DNA of 64,000 bases from Pollutimonas sp. M17 (GCF_025836975.1 NZ_CP107548.1:2914001-2978000); one strand, 5' to 3'. Counted from the first letter of the stretch, positions 9,109 through 20,915 are shown. Translations and numbers: made by a program. Notes: generated by a model not told the origin, from the letters alone.

Positions 9109-10653
9109 GTGAAATACCGTGATTTAAGAGACTTTATCGCCCAGCTCGAAGCCAAAGGCGAACTGAAGCGCGTGACGCACCCCGTCAGCACCGATCTGGA
9201 AATGACCGAGATCAGCGACCGCGTGCTGCGCGCCGAAGGCCCCGCCCTGCTTTTCGAGAACGCCCTGCACAATGGCCAGCCGGCGCAGATGCCGGTGCTG
9301 ACCAATCTGTTCGGTACGCCGCGGCGCGTGGCCTGGGGCATGGGGGCGGAAGAAGTCGGCGCACTGCGCCAGACGGGCGAACTGCTCGCGTCCTTGCGCG
9401 AGCCCGAGCCGCCGCGCGGCTTGCGCGATGCCCTGGCGACGGTCTCCATGCTCAAGGCCGCGCTGTGGGACATGAGTCCCAAGACCGTCAAGGGCGCGGC
9501 CTGCCAGGACGTCGTGCTGGAAGGCGATGACGTGGACCTGAACCGGATTCCGCTGCAACGCTGCTGGCCGGGCGACATCGCCCCCCTGCTGACCTGGGGC
9601 CTGGTGATGACGCGCGGGCCGAATGCCAGGCGGCAGAACCTGGGCATCTACCGTCAGCAACTGATCGGCCGCAACAAGCTCATCATGCGCTGGCTGTCGC
9701 ATCGCGGCGGCGCCCTGGATTTCCGGGACCATGCACTGGCCCATCCGGGCAAGCCCTTCCCCATCGCCGTGGCGCTGGGCGCCGACCCCGCAACCATACT
9801 GGGCGCGGTCACGCCGGTTCCCGACAGCCTGTCCGAATATCAGTTCGCGGGCTTGCTGCGCGGCTCGCGCACTGAAGTGACCAAGGCGCTGGGCAGCGAC
9901 CTGTCCGTGCCGGCCTTTGCCGAGATCGTCCTGGAAGGCCATATACTGCCCTCGTCGGACAGCCGAGCCATGCGGTCCGTGCCGCCCGAAGGTGTCGCCG
10001 CGCCCGAGGATACCGGGTATGAAATGGCGCTGGAGGGCCCCTATGGGGACCATACCGGCTATTACAACGAACAGGACTGGTTTCCGGTCTTTACCGTCGA
10101 GCGCATCACCATGCGCCGCGATCCCATCTACCATAGCACCTACACCGGCAAGCCGCCCGACGAGCCCGCCGTCCTGGGCGTGGCGCTCAACGAAGTCTTC
10201 GTGCCGCTGCTGAAACGGCAATTGCCCGAGATCGTGGATTTCTACCTGCCGCCCGAAGGTTGCAGCTATCGCCTGGCGGTGGTCTCCATGCGCAAGCAGT
10301 ACCCGGGCCATGCGAAGCGCGTGATGTTCGGCCTATGGAGCGTTTTGCGCCAGTTCATGTACACCAAGTTCATCATCGTGGTCGACCACGACGTGGATGT
10401 CCGGAACTGGAAGGAAGTCGTATGGGCCATGACCACGCGCATGGATCCGGTCCGCGACACGGTCCTGGTCGAGAATACGCCCATCGACTACCTGGACTTC
10501 GCTTCGCCGGTTTCGGGCCTGGGCGGGAAGATGGGCCTGGATGCCACAAACAAGTGGCCGGGCGAAACCCAGCGCGAATGGGGCACGCCCATAGAAATGG
10601 ACGCCTCCGTCAAGACGCGCGTAGACGCCATCTGGAGCGAGCTGGGCTTGTAA
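9109..10653 (+). CDS. ubiD: 4-hydroxy-3-polyprenylbenzoate decarboxylase UbiD
   Basis: The 514-residue product starts (GTG at 9109) [19 protein letters not shown] and has the family features [48 protein letters not shown]-type text and the C-terminal [11 protein letters not shown]. UbiD decarboxylates the polyprenylated ring in ubiquinone biosynthesis using prenylated FMN made by UbiX. Length matches the family (about 490-520). No other ubi gene is adjacent. The convergent downstream gene ends at 10696, and a GC-rich hairpin (10671-10695) lies between the two. Confidence 0.95.
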   Translation: MKYRDLRDFIAQLEAKGELKRVTHPVSTDLEMTEISDRVLRAEGPALLFENALHNGQPAQMPVLTNLFGTPRRVAWGMGAEEVGALRQTGELLASLREPEPPRGLRDALATVSMLKAALWDMSPKTVKGAACQDVVLEGDDVDLNRIPLQRCWPGDIAPLLTWGLVMTRGPNARRQNLGIYRQQLIGRNKLIMRWLSHRGGALDFRDHALAHPGKPFPIAVALGADPATILGAVTPVPDSLSEYQFAGLLRGSRTEVTKALGSDLSVPAFAEIVLEGHILPSSDSRAMRSVPPEGVAAPEDTGYEMALEGPYGDHTGYYNEQDWFPVFTVERITMRRDPIYHSTYTGKPPDEPAVLGVALNEVFVPLLKRQLPEIVDFYLPPEGCSYRLAVVSMRKQYPGHAKRVMFGLWSVLRQFMYTKFIIVVDHDVDVRNWKEVVWAMTTRMDPVRDTVLVENTPIDYLDFASPVSGLGGKMGLDATNKWPGETQREWGTPIEMDASVKTRVDAIWSELGL

Positions 10654-10695
10654 CCGGCCAGCACGGCTGCCGCCGCAAGGATTCACCCTGCGGCG

Positions 10696-11034
10696 TCAGT
10701 CGTCCTTGCGGCTCATGCGGGCCACCTGCCAGCTGAGCAGCAAGCCCGCCCCGATGCGCCACCAGCGCCGGCGCTTGCCGACCCCGCCCAATACGGCCGA
10801 CACACTGGACGCAAGCAGCGGATAGCGGCGCGTCAGCGTCAGGGCCTGGAATATCCAGTCGCTGGGAGACTTGCTCGAGGCTCGGGGGAAAACGCTGCGC
10901 AGCAACCCGCGCGGGGTGAAGGCCACGCCCAGGTTCTGGACGCTTCGCGCCATGCTTTGCCGCTCCAGCGCGGCGCGGGCGCGCAATAGCTCGATTTTCA
11001 GGGCGCGTTCCTTGGCCGGCGAAGTTGGCTTCAT
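10696..11034 (-). CDS. Small hypothetical protein, last gene of a YqjD-YqjE-like operon
   Basis: The product is about 112 residues, starting MKPTSPAKERALKIELLRAR; the ATG at 11034 overlaps the stop of the preceding gene by 4 bp (ATGA). It is basic, with an N-terminal helix (KIELLRARAALERQSMARS) and a hydrophobic C-terminal stretch ending in RKDD. By position it corresponds to YqjK of the enterobacterial yqjDEK operon, but sequence similarity is only suggestive. Function unknown; probably membrane-associated. Confidence 0.7.
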   Translation of the reverse strand: MKPTSPAKERALKIELLRARAALERQSMARSVQNLGVAFTPRGLLRSVFPRASSKSPSDWIFQALTLTRRYPLLASSVSAVLGGVGKRRRWWRIGAGLLLSWQVARMSRKDD

Positions 11035-11441
11035 GGCAAGTCCTTGTTGGCAGGCCAATCGGAATGCGGGGGATCGCGCAGGCGCTCCACCAGCATCAGG
11101 TCGCGGCGCAATTCGTCAACGGTGGCCGAAAAAGGCATGGGGGAAAACAGCAGCTTGCGCCGCACAGCCCAGAAAAGGCCAAGCCCCAGCACGGCGTACA
11201 GCAAGGCCAGGAAGCCCAGCGCCAGATAGCGCTGGTCCGTCGGCCAGAAATACAGCGCCACCGCGATCGAAAACACCAAGGCGGCCAGGGTCAGGAACAA
11301 CAGCGCCCCGAAGGCCAAGCCCAGAATGGCGATGAGATTCGCCTTCTGCTCGGAGGCCTCGAGCGAAAACAGCTCGAGGCGGGTGCGCACGATGGAAAGC
11401 AAAGTGCAGGCCAGGTCGCCTACCGATTGTCGAAGCGCCAT
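11031..11441 (-). CDS. Phage holin family / YqjE-like membrane protein
   Basis: The 136-residue product has two hydrophobic segments (about residues 36-60 and 70-92), separated by FWPTDQRYLA, after an amphipathic N-terminus LLSIVRTRLELFSLEASEQK. This matches the YqjE/putative Actinobacterial holin-X (PF07332) family, small inner-membrane proteins of unknown function found beside YqjD-type proteins. It sits between the DUF883 gene (42 bp upstream) and the YqjK-like gene (4-bp overlap), forming a three-gene minus-strand operon. Confidence 0.82.
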   Translation of the reverse strand: MALRQSVGDLACTLLSIVRTRLELFSLEASEQKANLIAILGLAFGALLFLTLAALVFSIAVALYFWPTDQRYLALGFLALLYAVLGLGLFWAVRRKLLFSPMPFSATVDELRRDLMLVERLRDPPHSDWPANKDLP

Positions 11442-11483
11442 GGTTCGCCCTTTTTACAGTGGATGAGTCTGCAGCGTCGCCAC

Positions 11484-11801
11484 CTAGCGGCGGCAGATCA
11501 GTGCGCCGATCAGCACCCCGGCCAGGCCCGCCATCCCGATGGCCTGCCAGGGATTGTCGTGAACATAGTCGTCGGTGGCCCGCGCCGCCCGGCGCCCGCG
11601 CTCCAGCAAGGCGTCTTGTGTATCGTACAGCGCTTCGCGCGTGCGCTTGAGCGAACGCATCGCGCTTTCGCGCAATTCGGCGGCCTTGTCGCCCGTTGCC
11701 TCAGCCGCCTCGCGCAGCAGCTTCTCGGCATCGTCCAGGCTTTCCTTGACGCTGTCGATGAATTCCTCTTCGCTTGCTTGAACACTTTTCTTTGTCGCCA
11801 T
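11484..11801 (-). CDS. DUF883 family protein (ElaB/YqjD-like)
   Basis: The 105-residue product has a long alanine/glutamate-rich amphipathic helix (FIDSVKESLDDAEKLLREAA onward), the typical segment DDYVHDNPWQAIGMAGLAG and a C-terminal hydrophobic anchor ending LIGALICRR. This is the ElaB/YqjD/DUF883 family; E. coli members are inner-membrane proteins reported to bind ribosomes in stationary phase. It is the first gene of the yqjDEK-like operon. A good ribosome site (AGGAGCTG, from the plus-strand CAGCTCCT at 11806-11813) precedes the ATG. Confidence 0.88.
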   Translation of the reverse strand: MATKKSVQASEEEFIDSVKESLDDAEKLLREAAEATGDKAAELRESAMRSLKRTREALYDTQDALLERGRRAARATDDYVHDNPWQAIGMAGLAGVLIGALICRR

Positions 11802-11872
11802 GATCAGCTCCTAAATCGAGAGTCGGTTAACACATTACAACGGTACAACTACAACCCGAGATCGACACACGG

Positions 11873-12628
11873 CTACTCGAGCCGGGTGACCTCGACCAGC
11901 GACTCGACGCCGCTTTGAACACTTTCCTGCTTCATCACCATATGCACGTCGGGGCAGAACCAGTCGGTGACCGACGACGTCATGCCGGGCACCGGCAGCA
12001 CCAGGCCGTTGAACGAGGCCTGGATCGGTTCCGTGCGGCGCGTATAGCGCACCGGCCAGCACGATTGCTCGCCCGCCGCAGTTTGCATGGCCTGGCGTTC
12101 GCCCACGGTTTTCTGCCCGGTATGGACAACGATAGGCTGCGTCTGGACGGCCTTCTTGTCAAGATTGATCTGGAAGCGCAAAGCGGGAAACGTCTGGCCG
12201 GCCCGCGTGATGGGCTCGCCGTAGGCGAACAGCCCCAGCATGCGCAAATCGAATTTGCCGTTCACCGGTTCGCGCTTGCCCTGGGCGTCGCGCCGCTCGA
12301 AAGTGGCCTGGCCGTTCCTGACCGCCATCCAGTAATCCACCGACGACTTGCCGGGCGGCAGGCCCATCAGGCCGAAGGTGGCCGTGCCCTGCACCCGGGC
12401 TTCGCAATCGCTGCCCTGCTTGCGGACTTCGGAAAAAGCCAGATCCGCGCCGAGCTGCATGCCGCCCGAGCCGCTCAGCTGCGCCTGGCCGCCGTTGTGC
12501 ATGAAAGGCGCCTGGCACAGGCCTGCCAGGGCCGGGCTTCCCGCCAGACCCAGCATCAAACCCGCGAGACCCCAACACCACCGTGGACAACGCATAGACA
12601 ACGCCTGAGTAATATGCCGAACTTTCAT
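11873..12628 (-). CDS. Secreted hypothetical protein with signal peptide
   Basis: The 251-residue product has a signal peptide (hydrophobic core CWGLAGLMLGLAGSPALAG, predicted cleavage near residue 36), then a predicted beta-rich soluble region: QLSGSGGMQLGADLAF, RFQINLDKKAVQT, SFNGLVLPVPG. Four or so cysteines in the mature part (GLCQAPF, SDCEAR, QSCWPVRY, WFCPDVH) could form disulfides in the periplasm. I do not recognise the family with confidence. The ATG at 12628 has AAGG upstream. It lies between upp and the yqjD-like operon on the same strand. Confidence 0.75.
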   Translation of the reverse strand: MKVRHITQALSMRCPRWCWGLAGLMLGLAGSPALAGLCQAPFMHNGGQAQLSGSGGMQLGADLAFSEVRKQGSDCEARVQGTATFGLMGLPPGKSSVDYWMAVRNGQATFERRDAQGKREPVNGKFDLRMLGLFAYGEPITRAGQTFPALRFQINLDKKAVQTQPIVVHTGQKTVGERQAMQTAAGEQSCWPVRYTRRTEPIQASFNGLVLPVPGMTSSVTDWFCPDVHMVMKQESVQSGVESLVEVTRLE

Positions 12629-12736
12629 ACTACCTTATTTGCACGCGGCACTCCCGGCTTTTAACGATGAAACGTTAGAAATCATGTACGACGGTTACAG
12701 CGGCGCTCGGCCCCGGCAGTCACCCACGCATGCGCA

Positions 12737-13375
12737 TCAGAGGACTTTTTGCCGCGTGCCGAAAATACGGTCGCCGGCATCGCCCAGGCCAGGAATGATG
12801 TAACCGTCCTCGTTCAGGTGGCTGTCTATCGACGCCGTGTAGATATGCACGTCCGGGTGGTGTCTTTCGACGGCATCGATGCCTTCGGGCGCCGCGACCA
12901 GCACCAGTGCGCGGATGTTCCGGCAACCGGCCTTCTTCAGCAGGTCTATGGTGGCCACCATGGAACCACCCGTGGCCAGCATGGGATCGACGATCAGGGC
13001 CAGGCGCTGATCCAGCTGGCCCACGAGGCGCTCGAGATACGTCTGGGCTTCCAGGGTTTCCTCGTTGCGCGCGATGCCCACGGCGCTGACCTTGGCGCCG
13101 GGTATCAGGCTGAGGACGCCGTCCAGCATGCCGATGCCGGCCCGCAATATCGGGACCACGGTCACCTTCTTTCCCGCCAGCTTTTCGACGTTCAGGGGCC
13201 CGGACCAGCCTTCGATGCTGGACGGCTCCAGGGGCAGGTCTTTCGACGCTTCGTAAGTGAGCAAGGCGGCGATTTCCTGCGCCATCTCGCGGAAATTCTT
13301 GGTGCTCAGGTCGGCTCGGCGCATCAGGCCCAGCTTGTGGCGTATGAGCGGATGGCGAATTTCATGTATGGGCAT
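12737..13375 (-). CDS. upp: Uracil phosphoribosyltransferase
   Basis: The 212-residue product begins [19 protein letters not shown] and has [15 protein letters not shown], the PRPP-binding loop [10 protein letters not shown], and [10 protein letters not shown] at the C-terminus, all typical of bacterial UPRTase. It converts uracil and PRPP to UMP in pyrimidine salvage in the cytoplasm. Length is normal (208-212). AAGGAAGT precedes the ATG. It is 45 bp downstream of dacB on the same strand. Confidence 0.96.
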   Translation of the reverse strand: MPIHEIRHPLIRHKLGLMRRADLSTKNFREMAQEIAALLTYEASKDLPLEPSSIEGWSGPLNVEKLAGKKVTVVPILRAGIGMLDGVLSLIPGAKVSAVGIARNEETLEAQTYLERLVGQLDQRLALIVDPMLATGGSMVATIDLLKKAGCRNIRALVLVAAPEGIDAVERHHPDVHIYTASIDSHLNEDGYIIPGLGDAGDRIFGTRQKVL

Positions 13376-13420
13376 GGTACTTCCTTGACAAAGACCTTAT
13401 ATAAGATTGATGAGCGAAGG

Positions 13421-14884
13421 CTAACGGGCCGCCAGCCAGGCAACCAGAGCGTCGTCGAAGGCGCGCACGGCCGCGGAGCGATCGTCGTTGACGAAGCTGA
13501 CCAGAATATAGCGCTTGCCGCTGGCTCCCAGCACATAGCCCGCCAGCCCGCGCACGTCGCGCAAGGTCCCCGTCTTCAGGTGCGCCATGCCACGGGTTTC
13601 ATCGTCGCGCAATCGGCGCCGCATGGTGCCGTCGACGCCCGAGATCGCCAGCGAGGACATGAATTCCGGCATGAGCGGCGAGCGCCAGGCGGCCTCCAGC
13701 ATGCCGGCCAGCCCCTGTGCCGTCAGCCTGCCGGTGCGCGACAGCCCCGCGCCATTGTCGATGACCCAGCCGCGGGTGTCCACGCCCTGGCTTTTCAGAA
13801 CGGCCAGCAGCGCGGCGGCGCCGGTCTGTGTGGTGGCGCCCGGCCCGAGCTTCTCGGCGCCCAGGGTCAGGAGCAGGGTGCGCGCCATCACATTGTTGCT
13901 TTGCTTGTTGATCAGGCGAATGGTGTCCGCCAAGGATTCCGAGTCGCGCGACACCACCGGCATCAAGCCCGCCGGCATTCTGCCGTCCCGCAGGCCCTTG
14001 GCCAGGGTGCCGCCCAGTTCCTTCCACAGCATCTGGAACAAGGCGGAAAAGTATTGAGGCTGGGACAGGGCCAGCCGATATACGCTGAACTCGCCGCAGG
14101 AACCGGCCGCGGTGCCGCTGAGCCGTACGACGATATCGCGGCCGGACGCCGCCACCTGCGTTCCGATCGAAGGCGAACCGGGGCAGACCGCGTCGCTCCA
14201 TTTGATTTCGCCGTCGATGCGCAGGCCCTGCACGGGCGGATCGATGATGGGCACCCATTTGCGTGCCTGGCGATCGGGCTGGAACAGCAGGCGCACGGCA
14301 CCCAGGCCCACCATCATGGTGTCCGGGCTGGCGTTATAGGGGCGATCGGGTGCGCCGTCGAACTCGCCGGGATCGCTCGCGACCTGGCCGAACATGGACC
14401 GGTCCACCACGACTTCGGACAAATTCTTGATGCCGCGCAGGCGCAGCTCGCGCAACAGCCCCCACAGCTCTTCCACGGTCAGCAAGGGGTCGCCGCCGGC
14501 CTTCAGATACAAAGGGCCAGCCAGCGTGCCATAGGCGTCGACCCGTCCGCCGTCCTTGGCGAAGAAGGCCGTGTTCCAGGTGTAGTCGGGGCCCAGGCCC
14601 GACAAGGCCGCCCAGGTCGTGACCATTTTCATGACGGAAGCCGGGTTGCGCGGCTCCGAGGCATTGACGGAAATGAGCGGCGGGCCGCCTATCTCCTGCA
14701 CGTACAGCGACATCGAATTGGCGGGAAGCCGCGTCGCCCGCCACGACTTCTCCAGGTCGGCCGGGAGGTTCTGCGCAAGCGCGCTTCCGGCGGAAAAAAA
14801 GGCCAGCGCCCCAGCCAGGACCGCGCGGCGAAGCCACGTGCCCCGTACACGAGTCCGGCCCTGCGGCGTCAGCAAGAATGACAT
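13421..14884 (-). CDS. dacB: D-alanyl-D-alanine carboxypeptidase/endopeptidase (PBP4, peptidase S13)
   Basis: The product is about 487 residues, starting MSFLLTPQGRTRVRG (ATG at 14884 after AGGAAAG; a longer frame from 14920 has a poorer site). It has a signal peptide (AVLAGALAFFSAGSALA) and the three penicillin-binding motifs: PASVMKMVTTWAAL (SXXK), KQSNNVMARTLL (SXN) and HLKTGTLRDVRGLAGY (KTG). PBP4-type enzymes trim pentapeptides and cut cross-links in periplasmic peptidoglycan. The large insert between SXXK and SXN, normal for S13, is present. Confidence 0.93.
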   Translation of the reverse strand: MSFLLTPQGRTRVRGTWLRRAVLAGALAFFSAGSALAQNLPADLEKSWRATRLPANSMSLYVQEIGGPPLISVNASEPRNPASVMKMVTTWAALSGLGPDYTWNTAFFAKDGGRVDAYGTLAGPLYLKAGGDPLLTVEELWGLLRELRLRGIKNLSEVVVDRSMFGQVASDPGEFDGAPDRPYNASPDTMMVGLGAVRLLFQPDRQARKWVPIIDPPVQGLRIDGEIKWSDAVCPGSPSIGTQVAASGRDIVVRLSGTAAGSCGEFSVYRLALSQPQYFSALFQMLWKELGGTLAKGLRDGRMPAGLMPVVSRDSESLADTIRLINKQSNNVMARTLLLTLGAEKLGPGATTQTGAAALLAVLKSQGVDTRGWVIDNGAGLSRTGRLTAQGLAGMLEAAWRSPLMPEFMSSLAISGVDGTMRRRLRDDETRGMAHLKTGTLRDVRGLAGYVLGASGKRYILVSFVNDDRSAAVRAFDDALVAWLAAR

Positions 14885-15030
14885 GGTGCGGCTTTCCTGA
14901 AAAAGCATCAGCATAACCAAAGAAGGCCCTTTCCGTATGGGGCTCGAGCAGAAAATCGTCGCCGCGGCTTAAAATACCGGCACAAAATTCATTAAGGACG
15001 CATGCCGCGCCCTCCTCCTAGACTTCCGAC

Positions 15031-17204
<2,174 letters not shown>

Positions 17205-17262
17205 GCAAGATATCGCTACAATACAGAGTTAACCAAAAAATACCACCTCAGGAGTACACCCA

Positions 17263-17607
17263 ATGGCCGCTATAGAAACACTGAAACTGATCACCGCCCA
17301 GGCCGCCCCCGGCGGAGAGAACGCCCTGATGGGAATGCTGCCCATCATCCTGATGTTCGTGATCCTTTATTTCCTGATGATCCGTCCGCAAATGAAGCGT
17401 CAGAAAGAACACCGCAACATGGTCGCCGCCCTGGCCAAGGGCGACGAAGTCATCACGACCGGCGGCCTGCTGGGCAAGGTGACCAAGGTCAGCGACAGCT
17501 ACATCACCGTTGAAATCAGCATGCTGGGCGACAAGCCGGTGGAAACCGTGGTGCAGCGCACCGCCGTCACCTCCATCCTGCCCAAGGGCACCATCAAGGC
17601 GCTCTGA
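17263..17607 (+). CDS. yajC: Preprotein translocase subunit YajC
   Basis: The 114-residue product has one membrane helix (MGMLPIILMFVILYFLMI), then RPQMKRQKEHRNMV and GDEVITTGGLLGKV, the YajC signature. It associates with SecDF in the inner membrane and modulates the SecYEG translocon. AGGAG lies just upstream of the ATG. It is the first gene of the yajC-secD-secF group. Confidence 0.95.
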   Translation: MAAIETLKLITAQAAPGGENALMGMLPIILMFVILYFLMIRPQMKRQKEHRNMVAALAKGDEVITTGGLLGKVTKVSDSYITVEISMLGDKPVETVVQRTAVTSILPKGTIKAL

Positions 17608-17623
17608 TCCCATGATGCGCGCG

Positions 17624-17649
17624 CTCCGGATCGCCGTCCGGGGCTTTTC
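17624..17649 (+). terminator. Weak hairpin with T-rich tail between yajC and secD
   Basis: CTCCGGA (17624-17630) pairs with TCCGGGG (17637-17643) with one G-T pair, followed by GCTTTTCTT. The stem is short and the tail is interrupted, so it is more likely partial attenuation within the operon than a full stop. Confidence 0.4.
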
Positions 17650-17673
17650 TTCGCTTTAGCCTGTTGATCGACA

Positions 17674-19548
17674 ATGAATCGCTATCCTCTCTGGAAGTAC
17701 ATCACCGTACTGGCAGCCCTGGTCATAGGCCTGCTTTACACGCTACCGAATTTTTTCGGGGAATCGCCTGCGGTTCAGGTAGCCGGCGCAAAGTCCACCG
17801 TCAAGGTCGACAACAACGTGCTGACCCGGGTCGAAGACATACTGAAGCGCAGCGACATCACCTCCACCGGCGCCTATTTCGAACAAAACGGGCCCGTCGG
17901 CACGGTCCGCGTGCGGTTCGAATCGACCGATGTCCAGCTGCGTGCCAAGGACATCATCGAAAAGGCGCTTAACCCCGACCCGTCCGACCCCGATTACACG
18001 GTGGCGCTGAACCTGCTGCCGGCATCGCCGAACTGGCTGTCCTCGCTGGGCGCCCATCCCATGTACCTGGGCCTGGACTTGCGCGGCGGCGTGCACTTCC
18101 TGCTGCAGGTCGACATGAAAGGCGCCCTGACGGGCCGCTACGATTCCATCGCCAGCGACGTGCGCAACGTCCTGCGCGAAGCCAAGATCACCACCGCCGG
18201 CGTCGAACGCAGCGACCTGTCCATCGTGTCGGCCTTCAGCAGCGCCGATGCGCGCGACCAGGCCGCCTCCGAACTGCGCCGCGCCATGCCCGACATGCTA
18301 TTCACGAACAGCGGCGAGAACGGCGGGCAGTTCACCCTGACCGGCAAGCTGACCGAGCTGGCCGTTACCCAGGTGCAGACCAACGCGCTGAAACAGAACA
18401 TCACCACGCTGCATAACCGCATCAACGAGCTGGGCGTGGCCGAACCCATCATCCAGCAGCAAGGCGCCGACCGTATCGTGGTCCAGTTGCCCGGCGTGCA
18501 GGACGTGGCCAAGGCCAAGGAAATCCTGGGCCGCACCGCCACCCTGGAAATCCGCATGGTCGACGACTCGCCCAGCGCCATGGCGGCGCTCAGCGGCGGT
18601 ACCGTGCCCTTCGGCCTGGAGCGCTACACCGACCGCGACGGCCGCCCCCTGCTGCTGCGCCGCCAGGTCATCCTGACCGGTGAGAACCTGCAGGATGCCC
18701 AGCCCGGCCGCGACCAGCAGACCCAGCAGCCCTCGGTCAACCTGACCCTGGACTCCAAAGGCGCGCGCATCTTCCGCGACGTGACCCGCAACAACATCAA
18801 CAAGCGCATGGCCATCGTCCTGTTCGAGCAGGGCAAGGGCCAGGTCGTGACGGCGCCGGTCATCCGCAGCGAAATCCCCGGTGGCCAGGTGCAGATCACG
18901 GGCAGCATGTCGGCCCAGGAAGCGGCCGACACCGCCCTGCTGCTGCGCGCCGGCGCGCTGGCCGCGCCCATGGAGATCATCGAGGAACGCACCATAGGCC
19001 CCAGCCTGGGCGCCGACAACATCAAGCAGGGCTTCGACGCCACGCTGTACGGCTTCATCGCCATCGCCATCTTCATCATCATCTACTACCACCTGATGGG
19101 CGCATTCTCGACCATCGGACTGACCTTCAACGTGCTGCTGCTGCTGGCCATCCTGTCCATGCTGCAGGCCACCCTGACCCTGCCCGGCATCGCCGCCATC
19201 GCACTGACGCTGGGCATGGCCATCGACGCCAACGTGCTGATCAACGAGCGCATACGCGAAGAATTGCGCAATGGCGCCACGCCGCAACAGGCCATACACT
19301 TGGGCTTCGACCGCGCCTGGGCCACGATTTTCGACTCCAACCTGACCAGCCTCATCGTGGGCGTCGCCCTGCTGGCTTTCGGCACGGGTCCGATACGCGG
19401 CTTCGCCGTGGTCCACTGCATAGGCATCCTGACCTCCATGTTCTCGTCGGTCGTCGGCGTGCGCGCGCTGGTCAATCTGTTCTACGGCAACAAACGCCGC
19501 TTGCAAAGCATTTCGATCGGCCAGATCTGGAAACCCGAAAAAAAATAA
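17674..19548 (+). CDS. secD: Protein translocase subunit SecD
   Basis: The 624-residue product has an N-terminal membrane helix (YITVLAALVIGLLYTLPNFF), the large periplasmic region with LGLDLRGGVHFLLQVD (D1 motif) and ERTIGPSLGADNI, and a C-terminal block of five membrane helices including ALTLGMAIDANVLINERIRE. SecD and SecF use the proton-motive force to pull translocating proteins into the periplasm. Length matches betaproteobacterial SecD. It is separated from secF by 54 bp that contain a strong hairpin. Confidence 0.97.
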   Translation: MNRYPLWKYITVLAALVIGLLYTLPNFFGESPAVQVAGAKSTVKVDNNVLTRVEDILKRSDITSTGAYFEQNGPVGTVRVRFESTDVQLRAKDIIEKALNPDPSDPDYTVALNLLPASPNWLSSLGAHPMYLGLDLRGGVHFLLQVDMKGALTGRYDSIASDVRNVLREAKITTAGVERSDLSIVSAFSSADARDQAASELRRAMPDMLFTNSGENGGQFTLTGKLTELAVTQVQTNALKQNITTLHNRINELGVAEPIIQQQGADRIVVQLPGVQDVAKAKEILGRTATLEIRMVDDSPSAMAALSGGTVPFGLERYTDRDGRPLLLRRQVILTGENLQDAQPGRDQQTQQPSVNLTLDSKGARIFRDVTRNNINKRMAIVLFEQGKGQVVTAPVIRSEIPGGQVQITGSMSAQEAADTALLLRAGALAAPMEIIEERTIGPSLGADNIKQGFDATLYGFIAIAIFIIIYYHLMGAFSTIGLTFNVLLLLAILSMLQATLTLPGIAAIALTLGMAIDANVLINERIREELRNGATPQQAIHLGFDRAWATIFDSNLTSLIVGVALLAFGTGPIRGFAVVHCIGILTSMFSSVVGVRALVNLFYGNKRRLQSISIGQIWKPEKK

Positions 19549-19554
19549 TGCAGT

Positions 19555-19578
19555 CGCCGGCGGTTCACACCGCCGGCG
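19555..19578 (+). promoter_or_regulatory. Perfect 10-bp hairpin between secD and secF
   Basis: CGCCGGCGGT (19555-19564) and ACCGCCGGCG (19569-19578) are perfect reverse complements with a four-base loop TCAC. There is no T-tract, so it is not a typical terminator. Possible roles are mRNA stabilisation or setting the SecD:SecF ratio. Confidence 0.55.
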
Positions 19579-19602
19579 CAGACCAACTACAGGCATAGCA
19601 AC

Positions 19603-20538
19603 ATGGAATTTTTTCGTATTCATCGCACCATCCCGTTCATGCGGCATGCGCTGGTGCTCAACCTGATCAGCCTGATCACCTTTGTTGCGGCGGTGGTGTT
19701 CATTCTTTTGCGGGGCTTCCACCTGTCGATCGAGTTCACCGGCGGAACGGTCATGGAGGTTCATTACCAGCAGGCCGTGCAGGTGGACGACGTGCGCAAC
19801 TCGGTGCAAAGCCTGGGCTACACCGATTTCCAGGTGCAGAACTTCGGCACCTCGCAAGACATCATGATCCGCCTGCCCTCGCGCGACGGCGAAGACGCCG
19901 GACAGCAAAGCGAAAAAGTGATGCAGGCGCTGAAGCAGCAGCACGCCGATGTGGAGCTGCGGCGCGTCGAATTCGTAGGCCCGCAAGTCGGGCAGGAACT
20001 GCTGCACAACGGCTTGATGGCCCTGCTGTTCGTGGTGTGCGGCATCCTGCTTTACCTGGGCTTCCGCTTCGAGTGGAAGCTGGCGCTGGCCTGCGCCATC
20101 GCCAACTTGCACGACGTGGTGATCATCCTGGGCTTTTTCGCCTTCTTCCAGTGGGAGTTCTCGCTGTCGGTGCTGGCCGGGGTGCTGGCGGTGCTGGGCT
20201 ATTCGGTGAACGAATCCGTGGTGGTGATGGATCGTATCCGCGAAAACTTCCGCAAGCAGCGCAAGATGGCGGTGTCCGAGATCATCGACCTGTCGATCAC
20301 GCAGAACATCTCGCGGACCATCATCACGCACGGCTCGACCCAGATGATGGTGATGTCGATGTTCTTCTTCGGCGGCCCCACGCTGCATAATTTCTCGCTG
20401 GCGCTGACCATCGGCATCTGGTTCGGCATCTATTCGTCGGTGTTCGTGGCGGCGGCCATCGCGATGTGGCTGGGCGTGAAGCGCGAGGACCTGGTGAAGC
20501 AGGTCAAGAAGGAAGATCCGGCGGCGGAAGTGATGTAA
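19603..20538 (+). CDS. secF: Protein translocase subunit SecF
   Basis: The 311-residue product has six predicted membrane helices, the periplasmic motif LSIEFTGGTVMEV, GPQVGQELLHNGL and the conserved VLGYSVNESVVVMDRIREN near helix 4. It is the partner of SecD in the translocation motor. It is the last gene of the yajC-secD-secF group; a strong terminator follows at 20577-20616, after which base composition drops sharply. Confidence 0.97.
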   Translation: MEFFRIHRTIPFMRHALVLNLISLITFVAAVVFILLRGFHLSIEFTGGTVMEVHYQQAVQVDDVRNSVQSLGYTDFQVQNFGTSQDIMIRLPSRDGEDAGQQSEKVMQALKQQHADVELRRVEFVGPQVGQELLHNGLMALLFVVCGILLYLGFRFEWKLALACAIANLHDVVIILGFFAFFQWEFSLSVLAGVLAVLGYSVNESVVVMDRIRENFRKQRKMAVSEIIDLSITQNISRTIITHGSTQMMVMSMFFFGGPTLHNFSLALTIGIWFGIYSSVFVAAAIAMWLGVKREDLVKQVKKEDPAAEVM

Positions 20539-20576
20539 CTATTGCTTGGGCCAGAATTCCGGTTTAAGGTTAAGGA

Positions 20577-20616
20577 AGAGCCCGCCTGGATTTGAATTCT
20601 GGCGGGTTCTTTTTTG
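20577..20616 (+). terminator. Rho-independent terminator after secF
   Basis: AGAGCCCGCC (20577-20586) pairs with GGCGGGTTCT (20601-20610) with one G-T pair, and is followed by TTTTTT. It closes the yajC-secD-secF transcript and marks the left edge of the AT-richer restriction-modification region. Confidence 0.85.
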
Positions 20617-20915
20617 CTTTCTTTGACTGTTTCTATCGTTGCTGTATCTGAGTTCTTAAGACGGCTGCAGAAGTCGGCTTTTGGCTGTTCATAGGCTTGC
20701 TTCAACTCATCGGTGGTCAAGGCCAGAATTGTTAGTTTTCCTATGCGGGTACATAAAAATACTTCAGTGGCATCAACTGCTTGGTTACCGTATCAGTCTC
20801 TTGATAGTTAGCCATATAGACGCCCAGCGTCTCCTCGAATCATCCACATGGCTGTCATGAAACTAAGTTCCTCTTTTACTTCGAACTAGGCCGCAGTTAC
20901 CCCTGCATCAACGAT
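20617..20915. other. AT-richer non-coding stretch at the left edge of the restriction-modification insert
   Basis: No gene is recognised here. A short minus-strand open frame (20430-20720, starting MTTDELKQAYEQPKAD) overlaps the secF end and terminator and has no family features; it may be a broken remnant. Base composition is visibly lower in GC than the secDF side. Confidence 0.45.

Noticed and set aside
10671-10695. Hairpin between ubiD and the YqjK-like gene as a terminator
   Set aside because: The stem (CGCCGCA/TGCGGCG) is followed by no T-run on either strand; too weak to call a terminator.
12749-14881. 710-codon plus-strand open frame antisense to upp and dacB
   Set aside because: Crosses two real genes and their gap, with antisense-like composition.
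18298-20388. 696-codon minus-strand open frame across secD-secF
   Set aside because: Antisense to secD and secF and crosses the intergenic hairpin; no recognisable domain.
20430-20720. 96-codon minus-strand frame over the secF end
   Set aside because: Overlaps secF and its terminator; no homology recognised. Left as a possible remnant only.
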